From positions 1 through 16,918 of the forward strand of contig CAIWGR010000013.1 of NCBI GenBank assembly GCA_903912275.1: a stretch of 16,918 nt of DNA, given 5' to 3'. The notes below the pieces were generated by a model. The model worked only from the letters and a program-made list of their open reading frames with translations. It had not been told where the DNA came from and made no database searches. Position numbers and translations under genes: made by a program. Positions 14,766-16,918 of the stretch are shown here, one piece after another; within the stretch, counting starts at the first letter, position 1, and the number at the start of each line of letters is the position of its first letter. The DNA is from an uncultured delta proteobacterium (lineage in GTDB: Bacteria; Myxococcota_A; Bradymonadia; REDH01).

Positions 14766-14813
14766 GCCTCACTGCGATCGCCGAGGCAAATTTTCAGCGA
14801 ACAATTTTCAGCG
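14766..14813. repeat. Hairpin and 11-bp direct repeat between two minus-strand genes
   Basis: AATTTTCAGCG occurs at 14789-14799 and again at 14803-14813; the second copy contains the stop codon of the upstream lipoprotein gene. Next to it are GCCTC and GAGGC arms (14766-14770 and 14783-14787) around an internal GCGATCGC palindrome. It lies after a gene end and resembles a terminator stem, but the T-rich tract is on the wrong side for the minus-strand transcript. Confidence 0.35.
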
Positions 14814-15809
14814 CAGATTCACACCGATCGGGCAGTGGTCGGAGAGCACGGGCGGGTCCCACGAGCGGTAGTTCCACTGCTGGAAGCTGCCGGGCACCAT
14901 CCGACGCGCCAGGCTGTCGCTCATGACGATGTGGTCGATGAAATCTCGGTAGCGGCCCTCGCGGCAATGCGCGGTCTGACCGATGGTGGGCGCGACGAGT
15001 TTGAAGCCTGCCGGGGTGCCGTCGTTGAGATTTGCCCAGGCGTCGTCGCGGTCCGAGAAGCGACGGTTAAAGTCACCGAGGACCGCGAAGGGCGTGCCCT
15101 CCGCCTGACGGGCCTCCATCCACGCCTCGACGATCTCCATCTGCCCGCGCAGCGTGATGCAGGCCTCCTTGCGGGTCGTGACCAGGTTCTCCGAAAAGCA
15201 GCTCGACTTGAGGTGCACGCCCAGTAGCCGGAAACTTCCTCCAGGCAGGGTCACGAGCGCATCTGGGCTCTCGCGCAGGCCACCCGGCCCGAGTTCTTCG
15301 AGCTCGTCGACGACCTGCAGGTCGATGCTCTTCTTCCAGACCAGCGCTACCCGCTGCACGCCCGTCTCCTTCGTGACGTAGATGTGGTAGCGGCTGCTGT
15401 CGAAGACACGCTGCACAGCCTCCTCGCCTGCGACCTCTTCGAGCACCGCGATGTCGGGGTCGATCTCCGCCGCGTATCCCGCCAGGGCATGGTAGTCGGA
15501 GACGGCCCGCTTGACGGTTCCATGGCCCGGCTCATCGGCGAGCCACTCCATGTTCCAGGCGATGAGGCGCAGGCCTTGTGCTGCGCCTGACTTTGCTACG
15601 GCAGGAGGAGCAGCCGCATCAGGTCGCACGGCCTCTGCTGCAGGCTGCGCGGCCACCGCTGGCGCACGGTAGACCGACCGCCGTCGCGGTGTCGAACCTT
15701 CGCTCTCGGCGATGCAGCCCGCGCAGAGCAGGAACATCGCAACGAGCAGCGTTACGCACGTGCGCCTATGCGGATTGTACCGCTTCCCGGCGCCCTCAGG
15801 CGCCCGCAT
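14808..15809 (-). CDS. Lipoprotein of the endonuclease/exonuclease/phosphatase superfamily
   Basis: A predicted exported metal-dependent phosphodiesterase or nuclease, 333 residues. The signal peptide ends LLCAGC (lipidated Cys32), and a Pro/Ala-rich linker (about 38-75) leads to the fold. Family motifs are in order: LIAWNMEWL (Asn86), AVLEEV (Glu124/125), GVHLKS, GDFNRR (Asp246, Asn248), DFIDHIVMS (Asp292, His293) and LSDHCPIGV (Asp324, His325). The catalytic set looks complete. Substrate (DNA, phospholipid or other phosphoester) cannot be told. I chose the ATG at 15809 because GGGGAG sits 4 nt upstream; in-frame ATGs at 15836 and 15863 would lengthen the n-region of the signal peptide. Divergent from the HELLH gene. 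Confidence 0.87.
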   Translation of the reverse strand: MRAPEGAGKRYNPHRRTCVTLLVAMFLLCAGCIAESEGSTPRRRSVYRAPAVAAQPAAEAVRPDAAAPPAVAKSGAAQGLRLIAWNMEWLADEPGHGTVKRAVSDYHALAGYAAEIDPDIAVLEEVAGEEAVQRVFDSSRYHIYVTKETGVQRVALVWKKSIDLQVVDELEELGPGGLRESPDALVTLPGGSFRLLGVHLKSSCFSENLVTTRKEACITLRGQMEIVEAWMEARQAEGTPFAVLGDFNRRFSDRDDAWANLNDGTPAGFKLVAPTIGQTAHCREGRYRDFIDHIVMSDSLARRMVPGSFQQWNYRSWDPPVLSDHCPIGVNLR

Positions 15810-15972
15810 CTCTCTCCCCGAACGGTCATGATTCATGCAGGCCCCACGATGATGATGCTCCATCGCCTACCCCGTCGCGGACCATTCTGCAAACCGCGCG
15901 CCGCCTTGACTTGGCAGGCTGCCGGGGCGAGAAGCGCCGCCATCTTCAAGACACCGCACGCACGGTTGCCAC
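15810..15972. promoter_or_regulatory. Divergent gap with a short palindrome, possible shared promoter region
   Basis: This 163-bp gap separates two divergent genes. TTGACT at 15906-15911 could be a rightward -35 box, but no good -10 follows. It is overlapped on its right by the palindrome GGCAG-G-CTGCC (15913-15923), a possible operator. Neither side shows a convincing full promoter. Confidence 0.25.
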
Positions 15973-16918
15973 ATGACCATCTCTTTCGCGGTCCCCGGCC
16001 TCTCCCTTTCTTCGCTCGGCGCGCTCCGTGCGCTCGATGAAGCGTCGCTCTCCGATGCGCTCGTAACTTGGATGCTCGCGCTCCGACCTGTGGCGCTGGA
16101 GCAGGGCGCTGCGGTTGCTGCGATGGCCGGCCTCCCCACCGGTGAAGTGGTCGCCTCTCCGGCCGCCTTTCGCGCCGTCTGCCTCGCGCTTCAATCGGGG
16201 GCGACCACCGTCCATCACGAGGCCCGCGCTCCCATCGCCTGGGAGGAGTCGCAGCGTGGCGGAGACGAGGTCGAGAACCTGCTCAACGGCGTCTGGGATG
16301 CGGGCGTGCTCCACATCGGGAAGTACCAGTCCTTCAAGCAGGACGAGCCCTTCGCCACCTTCAACCCCAACCACGTTGCGAAGTGGGCCCCGCACGAACT
16401 CCTCCATCGTGCCTGCGGCTTCTTCTGGGCCGACGGCATGAGCCGGTTTGAGCTTTACGCAACCAGCCGCATCAACGAGACGCTGCCCGTCGCGCTCTGG
16501 TACGGTTGGGACGAGTGTTGCCGGTTGCAGAGTCGCGGCTTCGACCGTGCCAATACCGCTGCCAGCCGACAGGCACTGCTTGCCGAGGCCACCTGGCTCA
16601 CCGAATCGGAATCAGAACTTCGGGCACGCGTGCAGGAGACCGTCGCCAACTTCCGTTGGGGTCTCGACCACGCCGCCAGGGAGTTCGAGACGGTGCGTCG
16701 CGAGCTCGACGAGCGTCGCATCATCGAGACACCGCATCCCTTCCTTGCACCGTCGAGCGATGCCCGCGCCTATGTCGTGGGCCACTCCGCGCGTCTGACC
16801 GAGCGGTCGCACGGCATCCTCTTCGCTCAGCTCCTCGAGGCCGGGCGCGACTACTTCAGCGATGCAACCGCCTACCTCGACCACCTCGGACGGGTTGGCG
16901 ATCGCCTCCTCTGCGGAG
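15973..16918 (+). CDS. Unrecognised protein with HELLH motif, 5' part (runs off the right edge)
   Basis: An uninterrupted frame from an ATG at 15973 to the window end, at least 315 residues, with the strong G/C third-position bias of its neighbours. I do not recognise the family. Residues 117-183 look like a conserved core: a Lys-Tyr-Gln segment, FNPNH (130-134), then KWAPHELLH (137-145) giving HExxH (His141, Glu142, His145), NETLPVALWYG (168-178) and DECC (180-183). HExxH followed 24 residues later by Asn-Glu resembles gluzincin zinc peptidases, with Glu169 as possible third ligand; this is inference. After about 195 the sequence is mostly charged helix. There is no signal peptide, and no clear Shine-Dalgarno precedes the ATG. 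Upstream in frame there is a TGA at 15907 with no better start between. Confidence 0.7.
   Translation, partial: MTISFAVPGLSLSSLGALRALDEASLSDALVTWMLALRPVALEQGAAVAAMAGLPTGEVVASPAAFRAVCLALQSGATTVHHEARAPIAWEESQRGGDEVENLLNGVWDAGVLHIGKYQSFKQDEPFATFNPNHVAKWAPHELLHRACGFFWADGMSRFELYATSRINETLPVALWYGWDECCRLQSRGFDRANTAASRQALLAEATWLTESESELRARVQETVANFRWGLDHAAREFETVRRELDERRIIETPHPFLAPSSDARAYVVGHSARLTERSHGILFAQLLEAGRDYFSDATAYLDHLGRVGDRLLCG

Noticed and set aside
1..16918. tRNA, rRNA, CRISPR array, insertion sequence, phage or toxin-antitoxin gene
   Set aside because: I looked for repeat-spacer periodicity, terminal inverted repeats, transposase or integrase motifs and tRNA-like cloverleaf segments and saw none. 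Composition is even across the window.

Overview
The window is a gene-dense, GC-rich chromosomal segment (roughly two thirds G+C by eye, codon third positions almost always G or C). It looks like a Myxococcota or related delta-proteobacterial lineage. The reasons are the cysteine-rich secreted lipoprotein protease, several lipoproteins with Ser/Gly-rich linkers, and a mix of housekeeping and envelope genes in short, alternately oriented units. I saw no rRNA, tRNA, CRISPR array, insertion sequence or phage gene, so it reads as ordinary chromosome rather than an island. The phylum assignment is inference.

Left part (1-3487): the 3' end of an unrecognised helical protein runs into a lipoprotein metzincin-type protease carrying three 12-cysteine modules. 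This faces a minus-strand lipoprotein esterase of the PHB-depolymerase/feruloyl-esterase type.

Middle-left (2444-7793, minus strand): four genes in one direction, read right to left. They are a PolX-like PHP-domain protein whose polymerase active site looks lost, a LysO-type lysine exporter overlapping it by ATGA, an ABC-F ATPase, and the esterase. 

Middle (7956-9982): a polyamine locus. speE (spermidine synthase) reads rightward; a peroxiredoxin and speD (S-adenosylmethionine decarboxylase) read leftward. SpeD makes the decarboxylated SAM that SpeE uses as aminopropyl donor. speD is best read from a TTG codon with a strong Shine-Dalgarno, behind a structured leader inside a 334-bp gene-free gap.

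Right part (10317-16918): an acyl-CoA thioesterase-like protein; an RluA-family pseudouridine synthase whose stop codon interlocks with it; malQ (4-alpha-glucanotransferase); a membrane-anchored M23 peptidase; a lipoprotein of the endonuclease/exonuclease/phosphatase fold; and, running off the right edge, a long open frame with an HELLH motif that I cannot assign to a family.

The items most worth a second look are the HELLH protein at the right edge, the PolX relative lacking all three expected catalytic carboxylates, the regular 12-Cys triplication, and the speD leader. I do not see a convincing multi-gene novel defence or biosynthetic system.
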